In this document: in pieces, positions 18,859 through 27,405 of the stretch | Position numbering within the stretch: position 1 is the first letter of the stretch | Layout: each line of letters begins with the position of its first letter | Assembly: GCA_009885795.1 (NCBI GenBank) | Contig: VFKA01000005.1 | Location: 1-64,000 of the forward strand | Origin: Rhodospirillales bacterium | Lineage (GTDB): Bacteria; Pseudomonadota; Alphaproteobacteria; Dongiales; Dongiaceae | DNA length: 64,000 nucleotides | Reading direction: 5' to 3' | Made by a program: the position numbers and the translations under genes | Notes under the pieces: model-generated | What the model saw: the letters and a program-made list of their open reading frames with translations, nothing else | Databases searched by the model: none | Told to the model about the DNA's origin: nothing

Positions 18859-18887
18859 GTACCGGAGGGCGCGTCGCCCTCCGGTAC
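18859..18887 (+). promoter_or_regulatory. Intercistronic hairpin between dctP and dctQ
   Basis: A perfect 12-bp stem GTACCGGAGGGC/GCCCTCCGGTAC with a five-base loop, 17 bases after the dctP stop and without a T run. Such structures typically protect the upstream mRNA from 3' exonucleases. I infer differential expression favouring the binding protein over the membrane subunits. Confidence 0.75.
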
Positions 18888-18936
18888 ACTCCGACGACGC
18901 CAGCTCGCGTCAAACGTTTCATCAAGGGGCGCCTCG

Positions 18937-19428
18937 ATGAACAAGGAACGTTCGCGTCCGGGGTTCCTCGGCAACCTCGAGGAGATCGCCGCGGGCCTCG
19001 GCCTCGTCGTCGTCGTCATCCTCACCCTCTACAATATATTCAACCGTTACGTTCTGGAACGATCCGCGGTCTGGGCGCCCGAATTGGCCGGCTTTGTCTT
19101 CACCTGGGTCGTATTCATCGGCGCGAGCGCGGCGTGGAAGAGGAAGATGCACATCGGTATCGATGTCGCCATCCGCTACCTTGGACTCCGCGCGAAGGCC
19201 GCGGTCGGACTCTTGGTCGATATCGTCCTCCTCGCCTTCCTTGCCTACGCCACATATCTCGCCATCGAGATCACGATTTCGTCCCATACCCGGCTGTCGC
19301 CGGTGATGCGGATACCGTTCAGCTACATTTATGCCAGCGCCACGCTTTCGTTCGGCCTCATGCTTTGTCGCCAATGCATGACGCTCGCCCGGGCACTGCG
19401 GCGGCCCGCCATTTCACCGGAGCCATGA
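18937..19428 (+). CDS. dctQ: TRAP transporter small permease DctQ
   Basis: A 163-residue integral membrane protein with four predicted helices. NIFNRYVLERSAVWAPELAGFVFTW (in part) and the charged segment AAWKRKMHIGIDVAIRYLG are the standard DctQ signatures. The ATG at 18937 is used; an earlier in-frame start overlaps dctP. The stop overlaps the dctM start (ATGA). Confidence 0.93.
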   Translation: MNKERSRPGFLGNLEEIAAGLGLVVVVILTLYNIFNRYVLERSAVWAPELAGFVFTWVVFIGASAAWKRKMHIGIDVAIRYLGLRAKAAVGLLVDIVLLAFLAYATYLAIEITISSHTRLSPVMRIPFSYIYASATLSFGLMLCRQCMTLARALRRPAISPEP

Positions 19429-20717
19429 ATGCCATGGACTGGATTCCGGCAATCGTGATGCTTACCTTGTTCGCGGCCAACGTACCCGTGGCCTTCGCGA
19501 TCGCCATCGCCGCGCTGTCGTTCTTCATGATGACCGATGGCACGCAGACCGACGCCTTCATCCAGCGCCTCGTCAGCATCACCTACTCCTTTCCCCTGCT
19601 GGCCATACCGTTCTTCATCTTCCTCGGGGTCGCCATCCATCACGGCGGCATGGGCCGGCGCATCATGAACCTGGCGGATGTGTTGACCGGTCACATGGTC
19701 GGCGGACTGGCACAAGTGAACGTGCTGCTCTCCCTGCTCATGGCCGGAATGACGGGCTCGTCCGTGGCGGAGGCCGCCATGGAGGCCCGAATTCTGGTCC
19801 CGGAGATGACGCGACGGGGCTATGGCAAGGCCTTCTCCGCCGCCATCACCGCCACGTCGGCGCTGATCGCGACCATGATTCCGCCGAGCATCGGACTCAT
19901 TCTGTACGGCTTGCTTGCCGACGTTTCGATCGGGCGGCTGTTCGTGGCGGGCATCGTTCCCGGGGCGTTGATGTGCGTCGCCCTGATGGTGGTCGTCAAG
20001 ATCGTGTCCGGGCGCCGCGGGTACCTTCCCTCGCGGGCGAAAAGGGCCTCCTTCAAGGAGGTGGTGACCGCGAGCCGGGACGCTTTTTGGGCGCTCCTGA
20101 TTCCCTTCGGGATCGTCGGCGGGATGCGCGCCGGAATCTTCACGCCGACCGAGGTAGGCGCGGTTGCCGCCGTCTACGCCGCGCTCGTCGGCATGTTCGT
20201 CTATCGCGAACTCGACTGGCGCAAACTCGTCGAGACCGTCCGGGAGACGGTCCTTCTGACCTCCGTCGTGATGATGATCATCAGCGCCGCCAACAGTCTC
20301 GGATTCTATTTGGCGTGGGAGGAAATCCCGATGCGGGCCGCGCAATGGGTACTCGCCGCCACCAACAACCCCTATGTCTTCCTCGCCGCGTTCAATGTCT
20401 TCGTCCTCGTCCTCGGGATGTTCATGGACGGCGCCATGCTCCTCGTTCTCTTGACGCCGCTCCTCGTCCCGATCATCCATTTTTACGGCATCGACCCGGT
20501 GCAGTTCGGCGTCCTCTTCATGCTCAATCTCGAGATCGGCGCCGTGACCCCGCCGGTCGGCATCGTCATGTACACCACCATTTCGATCGTCGACGTCTCG
20601 ATGGAAAGCTACACCCGCGAGGCGTTGCCGATGTTCGTGGCGCTCATCGCCGTGCTGCTGCTGATTACGTTCGTGCCGGCGTTGAGCCTGACCTTGCCCA
20701 ATCTGCTGTTCCGATGA
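19425..20717 (+). CDS. dctM: TRAP transporter large permease DctM
   Basis: A 430-residue, roughly 12-helix permease of the ion-transporter superfamily that performs sodium-driven uptake with DctP and DctQ. Landmarks are FFIFLGVAIHHGGMGRRIMNL, MTGSSVAEAAMEARILVPEM, and IPPSIGLILYGLLADVSIGRLF (in part). VFLAAFNVFVLVLGMFMDG and the final EIGAVTPPVGIVMY are also standard. The start is an ATG four-base overlap with dctQ. Confidence 0.95.
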   Translation: MNAMDWIPAIVMLTLFAANVPVAFAIAIAALSFFMMTDGTQTDAFIQRLVSITYSFPLLAIPFFIFLGVAIHHGGMGRRIMNLADVLTGHMVGGLAQVNVLLSLLMAGMTGSSVAEAAMEARILVPEMTRRGYGKAFSAAITATSALIATMIPPSIGLILYGLLADVSIGRLFVAGIVPGALMCVALMVVVKIVSGRRGYLPSRAKRASFKEVVTASRDAFWALLIPFGIVGGMRAGIFTPTEVGAVAAVYAALVGMFVYRELDWRKLVETVRETVLLTSVVMMIISAANSLGFYLAWEEIPMRAAQWVLAATNNPYVFLAAFNVFVLVLGMFMDGAMLLVLLTPLLVPIIHFYGIDPVQFGVLFMLNLEIGAVTPPVGIVMYTTISIVDVSMESYTREALPMFVALIAVLLLITFVPALSLTLPNLLFR

Positions 20718-20728
20718 GAGGGACCGAC

Positions 20729-21595
20729 ATGCATGAAGAACTCAAGACACGCTATGATCGGGACGGATACGTTTGTCCCGTCCACGTGATGCCGGCGGAC
20801 GAAATGGGATCGATCCGCCTCGGTCTCGAAAGCTATCTCGCTCAATCGAATCGAAACCCGAAGGAGGATACGTATCTTCAGTTCAAGGTCCACATGGTTT
20901 TCCCTTGGGCCGACGCGCTTGTTCGGCATCCGGCGGTCCTCGACGCCGTCGAGACGCTGATCGGCCCCGACATCTTGGTCTGGAACACGGCCGTCTTGAT
21001 CAAGAAACCGAAAAACCGCGACTTCGTCAGCTGGCATCAGGACGTCTACTATTGGGGCAACCACCCCGACCATGTGGTGGGCGCCTGGATCGCGATCGCC
21101 GACAGCACGCCGGAGAATGGCTGCGTTCGCGTCATCCCAGGCTCGCACAAGGCGGGCATCCTGCCGCACGCCGACACGTTCGGCGAAAACAACATGCTCT
21201 CGCGCGGGCAGGAGATCGCGGCCGTCGACGACACGAAGGCCGTGGACATGGTCCTCGATGCGGGCGAGATGTCGCTGCATCACACCAGGACCGTGCACGG
21301 ATCGCGCCCCAACCGGTCCGGCCGGAGCCGGCCCGGTTTCGTGATCACCTATATGTGTCCGGCCGCCACGATGATCGGTCCGCGCACCGGCGCCACCTTG
21401 GTGCGCGGCGTCGACACGCACGACCACTTCGACCTCGAGACCGTGAGGCCGGCGAGGGATCTCGATCCCGCGGGCCTGATCGCCCACGACGCGGCGATGC
21501 GCGTGTTCTCGCAAGCCATCTACGAAGGCGCCGAGAAAGACGGCCGCCTGTCGCCGACACGCATCGCGGATGGCCCGCCAACGGTGCCTCGATGA
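20729..21595 (+). CDS. PhyH-family dioxygenase 3, in the TRAP operon
   Basis: A 288-residue Fe(II)/2-oxoglutarate dioxygenase. The triad is His103/Asp105 in SWHQDVYYWG and His190 in TRTVHGSRPNRSG, with Arg199-201 for 2-oxoglutarate. GAGAGGGA sits 8 bases before the ATG at 20729; an ATG at 20714 overlapping dctM is the alternative. It follows the TRAP genes directly, so it probably hydroxylates the imported compound. It is closer to dioxygenase 1 (13814-14650) than to dioxygenase 2. Confidence 0.88.
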   Translation: MHEELKTRYDRDGYVCPVHVMPADEMGSIRLGLESYLAQSNRNPKEDTYLQFKVHMVFPWADALVRHPAVLDAVETLIGPDILVWNTAVLIKKPKNRDFVSWHQDVYYWGNHPDHVVGAWIAIADSTPENGCVRVIPGSHKAGILPHADTFGENNMLSRGQEIAAVDDTKAVDMVLDAGEMSLHHTRTVHGSRPNRSGRSRPGFVITYMCPAATMIGPRTGATLVRGVDTHDHFDLETVRPARDLDPAGLIAHDAAMRVFSQAIYEGAEKDGRLSPTRIADGPPTVPR

Positions 21596-21647
21596 ATGGC
21601 GCCAACGCAACTTCGGATCGCCACCGACCCAATAGAGGATGAACGCC

Positions 21648-22853
21648 ATGAACGACCTAGAGATCGACCGCGTGCAGGTCTACGCCGTCGGGCCCGAAAC
21701 GGAACGCTATACCTGGGCCACGAACCACACCCCCCAATACGTCACCAACACGATCGCCCGCATCACCACCAAGGGCGGGCTCGAAGGCGTCGGCGCGGCG
21801 ATGAGCGTGACCGAGTTCGGGTTCTCGGCGGCTGTCGCCGAGACGATGCGCAGCTTGCTACCCCTCGTCGTCGGGTCGACCCCATTCGACCGCAATCGGC
21901 TATGGCACCGGCTGCTGCCCCTCGACTTGCCGCTGGCGCCGCAGGCGCACTCCATCATCGATATCGCGCTCTGGGATCTCGCGGCCAAGCATGCGGGGAT
22001 GCCGCTCTATCGGATGTTGGGCGGGGCGCGGTCGAAGATCATGTCCTACGCCAGCACGCCGCTTCTGCCCTCTCCCGCCGCCTATGTCGACTTCGTCACC
22101 GAGATGCGCAAACTCGGGTTCAAGGCCATCAAGTTCCACTGCTATTGCGAATATGAGCGCGATATGGAACTGGTCCGCGCGGTGCATGCGCGCCATGGCG
22201 ATTCCGGCATCAAGTTCATGCTCGATGTGGAGCAGCGATACTCGCGAGAGGAGTCGCTGAAGGCGGCGCGGGAGTTGGAGGAGCTGGGATATGCCTGGTT
22301 CGAGGCGCCGCTGCCGGATTTCGACCTCGAGGGCTACCGCGACCTGAAGCGGCGCGTGAGCATTCCGATTCTTGCCAATGGCAATTGGATCCTGGACCCG
22401 CGGCTGATCGAGCACGTTCTCGATTACGATTGCTGGACCCATGTGCGCGTCGACACCACGGTGGCCGGCGGCGTCACCGGGATGCTGAAGATCATGCCCA
22501 TCGCCGAGGCGCATGGCATGAATGTCGAGATCCAGAGCTGGGGCTACACCTTGACCCAGGCGTCGAACCTCCAGGTCATGCTCGCCCATCGGAACTGCGA
22601 ATTCTTCGAGCATCCGGTGCCGTATCCGGCGTTCGAGTACGGCTCCCTCGATACCATCCGCGTCGACAAGGACGGCTATGTGCACGCGCCTAAGGGAAAC
22701 GGCCTCGGCATTCGCACCGACTGGAAGGCGATGGAGAAGGCCGCGTTCCTCAAATACGAGGTGACGCAGGGCGCCAGCGCGGCAAGCCAGCCCGCCCGGC
22801 TACCGGCTAAAGGCTCATCCCCCCGTCGATCGCCAAAGCGGCGCCGGTCATGA
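21648..22853 (+). CDS. Enolase-superfamily enzyme (mandelate racemase/muconate lactonizing family), atypical active site
   Basis: About 401 residues. The lid domain runs to about residue 125, then a TIM barrel. Visible positions are K162-F-H164 at the second strand, metal-ligand candidates Asp193 (FMLDVEQ) and Glu219 (FEAPLP), and Asp269 in RVDTTVAGGVTG. The third metal-ligand position, GENW in mandelate racemase, reads NGNW here (244-247). The His of the usual His-Asp dyad is absent from IQSWGYTL. It is therefore either a divergent dehydratase or racemase, or one using other residues. The last 20 residues are basic and come from overlap with the convergent SDR gene. The ATG at 21648 has AGAGG at proper spacing. 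Confidence 0.82.
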   Translation: MNDLEIDRVQVYAVGPETERYTWATNHTPQYVTNTIARITTKGGLEGVGAAMSVTEFGFSAAVAETMRSLLPLVVGSTPFDRNRLWHRLLPLDLPLAPQAHSIIDIALWDLAAKHAGMPLYRMLGGARSKIMSYASTPLLPSPAAYVDFVTEMRKLGFKAIKFHCYCEYERDMELVRAVHARHGDSGIKFMLDVEQRYSREESLKAARELEELGYAWFEAPLPDFDLEGYRDLKRRVSIPILANGNWILDPRLIEHVLDYDCWTHVRVDTTVAGGVTGMLKIMPIAEAHGMNVEIQSWGYTLTQASNLQVMLAHRNCEFFEHPVPYPAFEYGSLDTIRVDKDGYVHAPKGNGLGIRTDWKAMEKAAFLKYEVTQGASAASQPARLPAKGSSPRRSPKRRRS

Positions 22854-23550
22854 AGGCGGCGGCATCGGAGGCGAGGTAGACGCACAGTTCCGCGACTTCC
22901 TCCGGTTGCCCGAAGCGGCCCATCGGTTGGCGGGCGATGAACTGGGCGCGCGCGGCCGCGGGATCGGGCAGCGCCTGGATGCGCTCATCCAGCGAGGGCG
23001 AGGCGACCGTGCCGGGGCAAATGGCGTTGCAGCGGATTCCCTGTTTCACGAAATCGACGGCGATCGCCTTGGTGAAGCCGATGACCGCGCCCTTGCTTGC
23101 GGCATAGGCGAAACGGTTCGGCGCCGCGGACAGCGACGAGACCACGGAGGCGATGTTGACGATCGAGCCGCCGCCATGCGCGATCATCGCCGGCAGGAAG
23201 GCGCGGGTCACCAGGTACATGCTCCGCACGTTCACCTCGAACGTCCGATCCCAATCCTTCTCGTTGCAATCGAGGATGGTGCCGTGATGAACCCAACCGA
23301 CGGCGTTGACGAGGACATCAATGGCACCGATCCGCCGCGCCGCCCGGGCGACCGCCTCGCCGTCGGTGGCGTCGAGCGTCAGGCGCTCGATGCCCTTGAC
23401 CCCGCCGAGTTCGCCGAGGCGCTCCGCGTTCACGTCGGCGGCCCAGACGCGCGCCCCTTCCTCGGCGAAGGCGAGCGCGGTCGCGCGCCCGATGCCCTGT
23501 GCCGCGGCGGTCACCAGCGCCGCCTTGCCTTCTAGCCCGCGCTTTTTCAT
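22807..23550 (-). CDS. SDR-family dehydrogenase (BDH2/2-keto-3-deoxy-fuconate dehydrogenase like)
   Basis: A 247-residue NAD(P)-dependent short-chain dehydrogenase. TAAAQGIGRA is the cofactor loop, NAVG replaces NNAG, and catalytic Ser/Tyr/Lys lie in NIASVVSS and FAYAASKGAV. HHGTILDCNEKDWD and GIRCNAICPGTVASPSL closely resemble the DHRS6/BDH2 group, which includes bacterial 2-keto-3-deoxy-L-fuconate dehydrogenase. Next to an enolase-superfamily enzyme, a sugar-acid pathway is an attractive inference. It is the second gene of a minus-strand pair, 21 bases after the Fe-ADH gene. Confidence 0.88.
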   Translation of the reverse strand: MKKRGLEGKAALVTAAAQGIGRATALAFAEEGARVWAADVNAERLGELGGVKGIERLTLDATDGEAVARAARRIGAIDVLVNAVGWVHHGTILDCNEKDWDRTFEVNVRSMYLVTRAFLPAMIAHGGGSIVNIASVVSSLSAAPNRFAYAASKGAVIGFTKAIAVDFVKQGIRCNAICPGTVASPSLDERIQALPDPAAARAQFIARQPMGRFGQPEEVAELCVYLASDAAAFMTGAALAIDGGMSL

Positions 23551-23571
23551 GACGACGACAATGAACGTGTT

Positions 23572-24753
23572 TCAGGCCGCGCTCAAGACCTCGCGGGCGA
23601 TCCTGAGCGCGTCCGCCGGCGCGATCTCGCGGATGTTGGAATCGCGCATCGATTTGTTCTCGGGCGCCATCGTGACCTCGGCCAGGCGCTCCGCGTCGGC
23701 GGGCGCGAGCCCGTCTTTTCGCAACGAGATCGGTAGCCCGACCTCCCGCAGGAAGGCGTCGTAGGCCGGCGCCAGATCGCGGGCGAGATCGGCGGGCGGG
23801 CATCCTTGCGCCGGAACGCCCAGCGCGACCGCCACTGCCGCATGGCGCGCCGGATCGGCCTCGGCGTTCCAGGCGAGCGCCGCCCGCAGGCAGAGACCGA
23901 CCGCGCGTCCATGATGGATGTGGCCGACGACGCCCAGCGCATGGCCCATGGCGTGGGCGATCCCGGTGCCGGTGTTGTCGATGCCGATGCCGGCCATGGC
24001 GGCGGCGATCTGCATGGCGCCGCGCGCCTCAAGATCCTCGGGCGCCTCGACCGCGCGCCGCAGATTGGCGGCGATCAGGCGGATCGCATGATGGCAGAGC
24101 GCGTCATTCATCGGATTGAGGCGGCGGATCGTGCAGGCCTCGATGGCATGGACCAGCGCGTCGACGCCGGTGGCCGCCGTGAGGCCCGCGGGCAGGCCCA
24201 CCGTCAGTTCGGGATCGAGCAGCGCCAGGTCGGCGCGCAACGGATCGCCCCAGGCCCAGACCTTTTCCGACTTGGCATTGGTGAAGACCGACACCCGGGT
24301 GGTCTCCGACCCGGTGCCCGCGGTCGTCGGCACGCAGATTTTTTTAAGGCCATTCGCCGGCAATGGATGGACGGCAAGCCCGTAATGGTCGGCCTTGTCG
24401 CCGGCGCGCGCGATAGTGGCGGCGAACTTGGCGGTGTCGAGCGTCGAGCCGCCGCCCACGCCCACGACGATGGCGGCATCGGCGCTCCGCGCGGCCTCGG
24501 CGGCGGCATCCACCTGAGTGCCCAGGGGATCGCTGCGCACATCGGTGAAGAGGCGCACCCGGTGTCCGCCGGCCTTAAGAATCTCACCGAGCCGTTCGGC
24601 GATTTTCGGCAGACCCGGATCGGCCACCAACAAGACCGACGCGCCGGCGCCGCAAAGCGCCGTCACGTCATCGGCGAGCTTCGCCGACCGGCCGACGCCA
24701 AACGCGACCGGCGTGGTCGGGCCGAAGGAAAATTTGGGCATGGAGGCGGGCAT
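23572..24753 (-). CDS. Iron-containing (type III) alcohol dehydrogenase
   Basis: A 393-residue group III dehydrogenase. The cofactor-binding GVGGGSTLDTAK, the PTTAGTGSETTR loop, and metal ligands in GVDALVHAIEA, IAHAMGHALG and HIHHG are present. It probably oxidises or reduces a hydroxy acid, alcohol or aldehyde in the catabolic region. The ATG at 24753 gives MPASMPKFSFGP, a usual start; an earlier in-frame ATG adds a tail of 12 residues. First gene of the Fe-ADH/SDR pair. Confidence 0.9.
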   Translation of the reverse strand: MPASMPKFSFGPTTPVAFGVGRSAKLADDVTALCGAGASVLLVADPGLPKIAERLGEILKAGGHRVRLFTDVRSDPLGTQVDAAAEAARSADAAIVVGVGGGSTLDTAKFAATIARAGDKADHYGLAVHPLPANGLKKICVPTTAGTGSETTRVSVFTNAKSEKVWAWGDPLRADLALLDPELTVGLPAGLTAATGVDALVHAIEACTIRRLNPMNDALCHHAIRLIAANLRRAVEAPEDLEARGAMQIAAAMAGIGIDNTGTGIAHAMGHALGVVGHIHHGRAVGLCLRAALAWNAEADPARHAAVAVALGVPAQGCPPADLARDLAPAYDAFLREVGLPISLRKDGLAPADAERLAEVTMAPENKSMRDSNIREIAPADALRIAREVLSAA

Positions 24754-24816
24754 GGGAGTCTCGCTTTGGCGAAACCCTGCCCGTAGCACCTCGGGCCGCG
24801 GCGAGCAATTCTGAAA

Positions 24817-25314
24817 TTAGGCGTGGGTGGCCGCGGTGGCGGAAACGACGTTGGCGGCACCGCGCGTCGGCGTATCGAATCGCCCGGCCCAGAACCGCTC
24901 GAGCCGGCGCAAAACCTTGTTGACGGATTCGAGTTCCGCCTGCTGGAAGACGCCGCCCGTAAGCTGCGTGGCGTGACGGTCGAACATGGCCTGCATCATG
25001 TCGCGGATGGCGAGGCCCTTGTCCGACAGTTTCACATGCACCGTGCGCCGGTCATGCAGCGAGCGCTGCTGGATGAGGTAGCCGTTCTCGCCCAGCTTCT
25101 TCACGTTGTAGGAGACGTTGGAGCCGAGGTAGTAGCCGCGATGCGTGAGCTCGCCCACCGACAGCTCGTCGTCGCCGATGTTGAACAGAATCAGCGCCTG
25201 CACGTTGTTGAGGTCGCGGATCCCATGGCCGTCGAGATCGGCCTTGATGACCTCCAGACACTCGCGGTGCAAGCGTTCGACCAGCGCGATGGTGTCAAGA
25301 TAATGCTGCTTCAC
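24817..25314 (-). CDS. ldtR: MarR-family regulator, LdtR-like
   Basis: A 165-residue winged-helix regulator. NVQALILFNIGDDELSVGEL and the recognition helix RGYYLGSNVSYNVKKLGENG match the LdtR group known from Liberibacter and Sinorhizobium, where it controls an L,D-transpeptidase gene and stress tolerance. DRRTVHVKLSDKG is the wing. The start is GTG at 25314, with GGGAG upstream. It stands alone on the minus strand; no transpeptidase gene is adjacent, so its target lies elsewhere. Confidence 0.8.
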   Translation of the reverse strand: MKQHYLDTIALVERLHRECLEVIKADLDGHGIRDLNNVQALILFNIGDDELSVGELTHRGYYLGSNVSYNVKKLGENGYLIQQRSLHDRRTVHVKLSDKGLAIRDMMQAMFDRHATQLTGGVFQQAELESVNKVLRRLERFWAGRFDTPTRGAANVVSATAATHA

Positions 25315-25368
25315 GGGTCGGCTCCCTTTAGAGGCCCAGCACGAACCGAAGCCTTAGCACGGTCTTCG

Positions 25369-26265
25369 TTAATGGGACGTTGACGCCCGCAACATCCGCA
25401 CGATGCCCGAGAAATCGGTGCCGCCCTCTCCGGCGTTAACGAATGCCTCATAAAGCGCCGTCGCCGCCGCCGTCAGTTGAATTTCCGCCCCCGCCTCGGC
25501 GGCCGAGCCCATGGCCAGGCGCAGATCCTTCAGCATCATCGCCGCCGTGAACCCCGGCCGGTAGTCGCGATTGGCGGGCGAGGCCGGCAGCGGCCCCGGC
25601 ACCGGGCAATAAGAAGTCAGCGACCAGCACTGCCCGGAGGATTTCGAGCTGATGGCGAAGAGTTTGTCGGCCGGCAGCCCTAGCCGCTCGGCCAGCACGA
25701 ACGCCTCGCAGACCGCGATCATGGACGAGCCCAGGATCAGGTTGTTGCAGATCTTCGCCGCCTGGCCGTTGCCGGGGCCGCCGGCGTGAATGACGGCCTT
25801 GCCCATCGCGCCGAGAATCGGCTCGGCCGCCGCGAAGGCAGTCTCGCTGCCGCCGACCATGAAGGTCAGCGTCGCGCCTTGCGCCCCGGCAACGCCGCCC
25901 GAGACCGGAGCGTCGGCCATGAGCCGCCCGGCCGCCGCCGCCGCCCCATGAAGTTCGCGCGCCGTCTTCACGTCGATGGTCGAGCAGTCGATCAGCAGCG
26001 TCTTCGGTCCCGCCGCCTTCAATACGCCGCCGATGCCCAGATAGACCTCGCGCGCATGCTTACCCGCCGGCAGCATGGTGATGACGGCATCGGCGCCCTC
26101 GGACGCGTCGGCGGCGCTTGGCGCCGGCGTCGCGCCGGCTTCCTTCGCCTTAACCGCCGCATCCGGCGCGACGTCGAAGGCCCGCACAAGGTGGCCGGCC
26201 TTCACGAGGTTGGCCGCCATCGGCAACCCCATATTGCCGAGACCGATGAAACCAATGGTGGTCAT
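25369..26265 (-). CDS. mmsB: 3-hydroxyisobutyrate dehydrogenase
   Basis: A 298-residue beta-hydroxyacid dehydrogenase of valine catabolism, oxidising 3-hydroxyisobutyrate to methylmalonate semialdehyde with NAD. Landmarks are GFIGLGNMGLPMAANL (nucleotide loop), DAPVSGGVAGAQGATL (substrate loop), the catalytic Lys in GNGQAAKICNN, and MMLKDLRLAMGSA. The start ATG overlaps the stop of the 3-hydroxyisobutyryl-CoA hydrolase gene (ATGA), which supports consecutive steps. The frame is open further upstream inside that gene but is not coding there. Confidence 0.95.
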   Translation of the reverse strand: MTTIGFIGLGNMGLPMAANLVKAGHLVRAFDVAPDAAVKAKEAGATPAPSAADASEGADAVITMLPAGKHAREVYLGIGGVLKAAGPKTLLIDCSTIDVKTARELHGAAAAAGRLMADAPVSGGVAGAQGATLTFMVGGSETAFAAAEPILGAMGKAVIHAGGPGNGQAAKICNNLILGSSMIAVCEAFVLAERLGLPADKLFAISSKSSGQCWSLTSYCPVPGPLPASPANRDYRPGFTAAMMLKDLRLAMGSAAEAGAEIQLTAAATALYEAFVNAGEGGTDFSGIVRMLRASTSH

Positions 26266-27326
26266 GGCGATTTCCCTTCTTCGAATGTCAGGTCCGGCTC
26301 GCCAAGCGGCGCGAAGTAGCCCGCGACATCGCCCTCGCCCAGGTCGGACAAATGGCCCGGACTCCAGCGCGGCTGGCGATCCTTGTCGATGACGGCGGCG
26401 CGCACGCCTTCGAAAAAATCGCGCCCGCGCATGAAATGCTGGCTCAAGCGGTACTCCATGCGCAGCGCTTCGGCGAAATCGAGACGCGCGGCGCCGCGCA
26501 ATGCCGCGAGCGTCACCTTGAGGCTGGTCGGCGAAGCCCGGCGCATCGCCGCCGCCGCTTCCCCTGTCCAGGCGGATTCCTCGCCATCGAGCGCCGCCAG
26601 TATCGCCTCCACCGTGGGCGCGGCAAAACAACGATCGATGCCCTCTCGCCGCTCGGGCAATACGGCCGGGCCGTCCGGCGCCGCCGCATGGCGTTCGATG
26701 ATTGCGCTCACGTCCGCGGGTTCCGCCAGCGCCAGCGCCTCGACCAGGTCCGGCCAACGCCGGCTTTCCATCCCATGCGTCGCCAGGCCGGCAAGGAGCA
26801 TATCGGCGGCGCCGATGCGCGTTCCGGTGAGACCGAGATAGAAGCCGATCCGGCCCGGACAGCGCGGCAGGAACCAGGTCGCGCCGACATCGGTAAATAA
26901 TCCGATCTGGGCTTCCGGCATGGCGAACAGGCTGCGCTCGGTGGCGATGCGATGCGAGCCGTGCACGGATACGCCGACCCCGCCGCCCATGGCGATGCCG
27001 TCCATGAAGGCGATGAAGGGCTTGGGAAAGGTCTTGATACGGTAATTCAGCCGGTACTCGCGGGCGTAGAATCGTCGCACCAGATCGTCGCCCCGCCGCC
27101 CGGCCTCATGGAGCGCGCGAACGTCCCCGCCGGCGCAGAAGGCGCGCCCGCCCGCGCCCTCGATCGCCGCCACGCGCACACCGGGATCATCGGCCCATCC
27201 CGAGAGCCAGCCATCGAGCAGTTCGATCATCTCCAGGGTAAGAGCATTCAGCGCCGCCGGCCGGTCGAGCGTCACCAGCGCCAGGCCCCCTTCCCTCCGC
27301 ATCGAGATGCCGCGATCCGTGTTCAT
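26262..27326 (-). CDS. 3-hydroxyisobutyryl-CoA hydrolase (crotonase fold)
   Basis: A 354-residue HIBCH-type member of the enoyl-CoA hydratase superfamily. AFCAGGDVRALHEAGR, IAFMDGIAMGGGVGVSVHG (oxyanion hole) and FAMPEAQIGLFTDVGATWF (catalytic Glu and Asp) are diagnostic of the hydrolase branch. The C-terminal extension with EYRLSQHFMRGRDFFEGVRA (in part) is also typical. It hydrolyses 3-hydroxyisobutyryl-CoA in valine breakdown, immediately before MmsB. Confidence 0.94.
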   Translation of the reverse strand: MNTDRGISMRREGGLALVTLDRPAALNALTLEMIELLDGWLSGWADDPGVRVAAIEGAGGRAFCAGGDVRALHEAGRRGDDLVRRFYAREYRLNYRIKTFPKPFIAFMDGIAMGGGVGVSVHGSHRIATERSLFAMPEAQIGLFTDVGATWFLPRCPGRIGFYLGLTGTRIGAADMLLAGLATHGMESRRWPDLVEALALAEPADVSAIIERHAAAPDGPAVLPERREGIDRCFAAPTVEAILAALDGEESAWTGEAAAAMRRASPTSLKVTLAALRGAARLDFAEALRMEYRLSQHFMRGRDFFEGVRAAVIDKDRQPRWSPGHLSDLGEGDVAGYFAPLGEPDLTFEEGKSP

Positions 27327-27372
27327 GGGGACGCACTATAGTCTCGAAAAGTCGACACCGTTGAAATAGCGC

Positions 27373-27401
27373 TTGACAGACGACGCCGCTTTTGGTTTCT
27401 T
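27373..27401 (+). promoter_or_regulatory. Putative promoter of the osmC-metY operon
   Basis: A perfect -35 box TTGACA (27373-27378) is followed after 17 bases by a weak -10 TTTCTT (27396-27401). Transcription would then start a few bases before the SAM-II aptamer, as expected for this riboswitch. The -35 is convincing; the -10 is weak. Confidence 0.5.
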
Positions 27402-27405
27402 GCTC

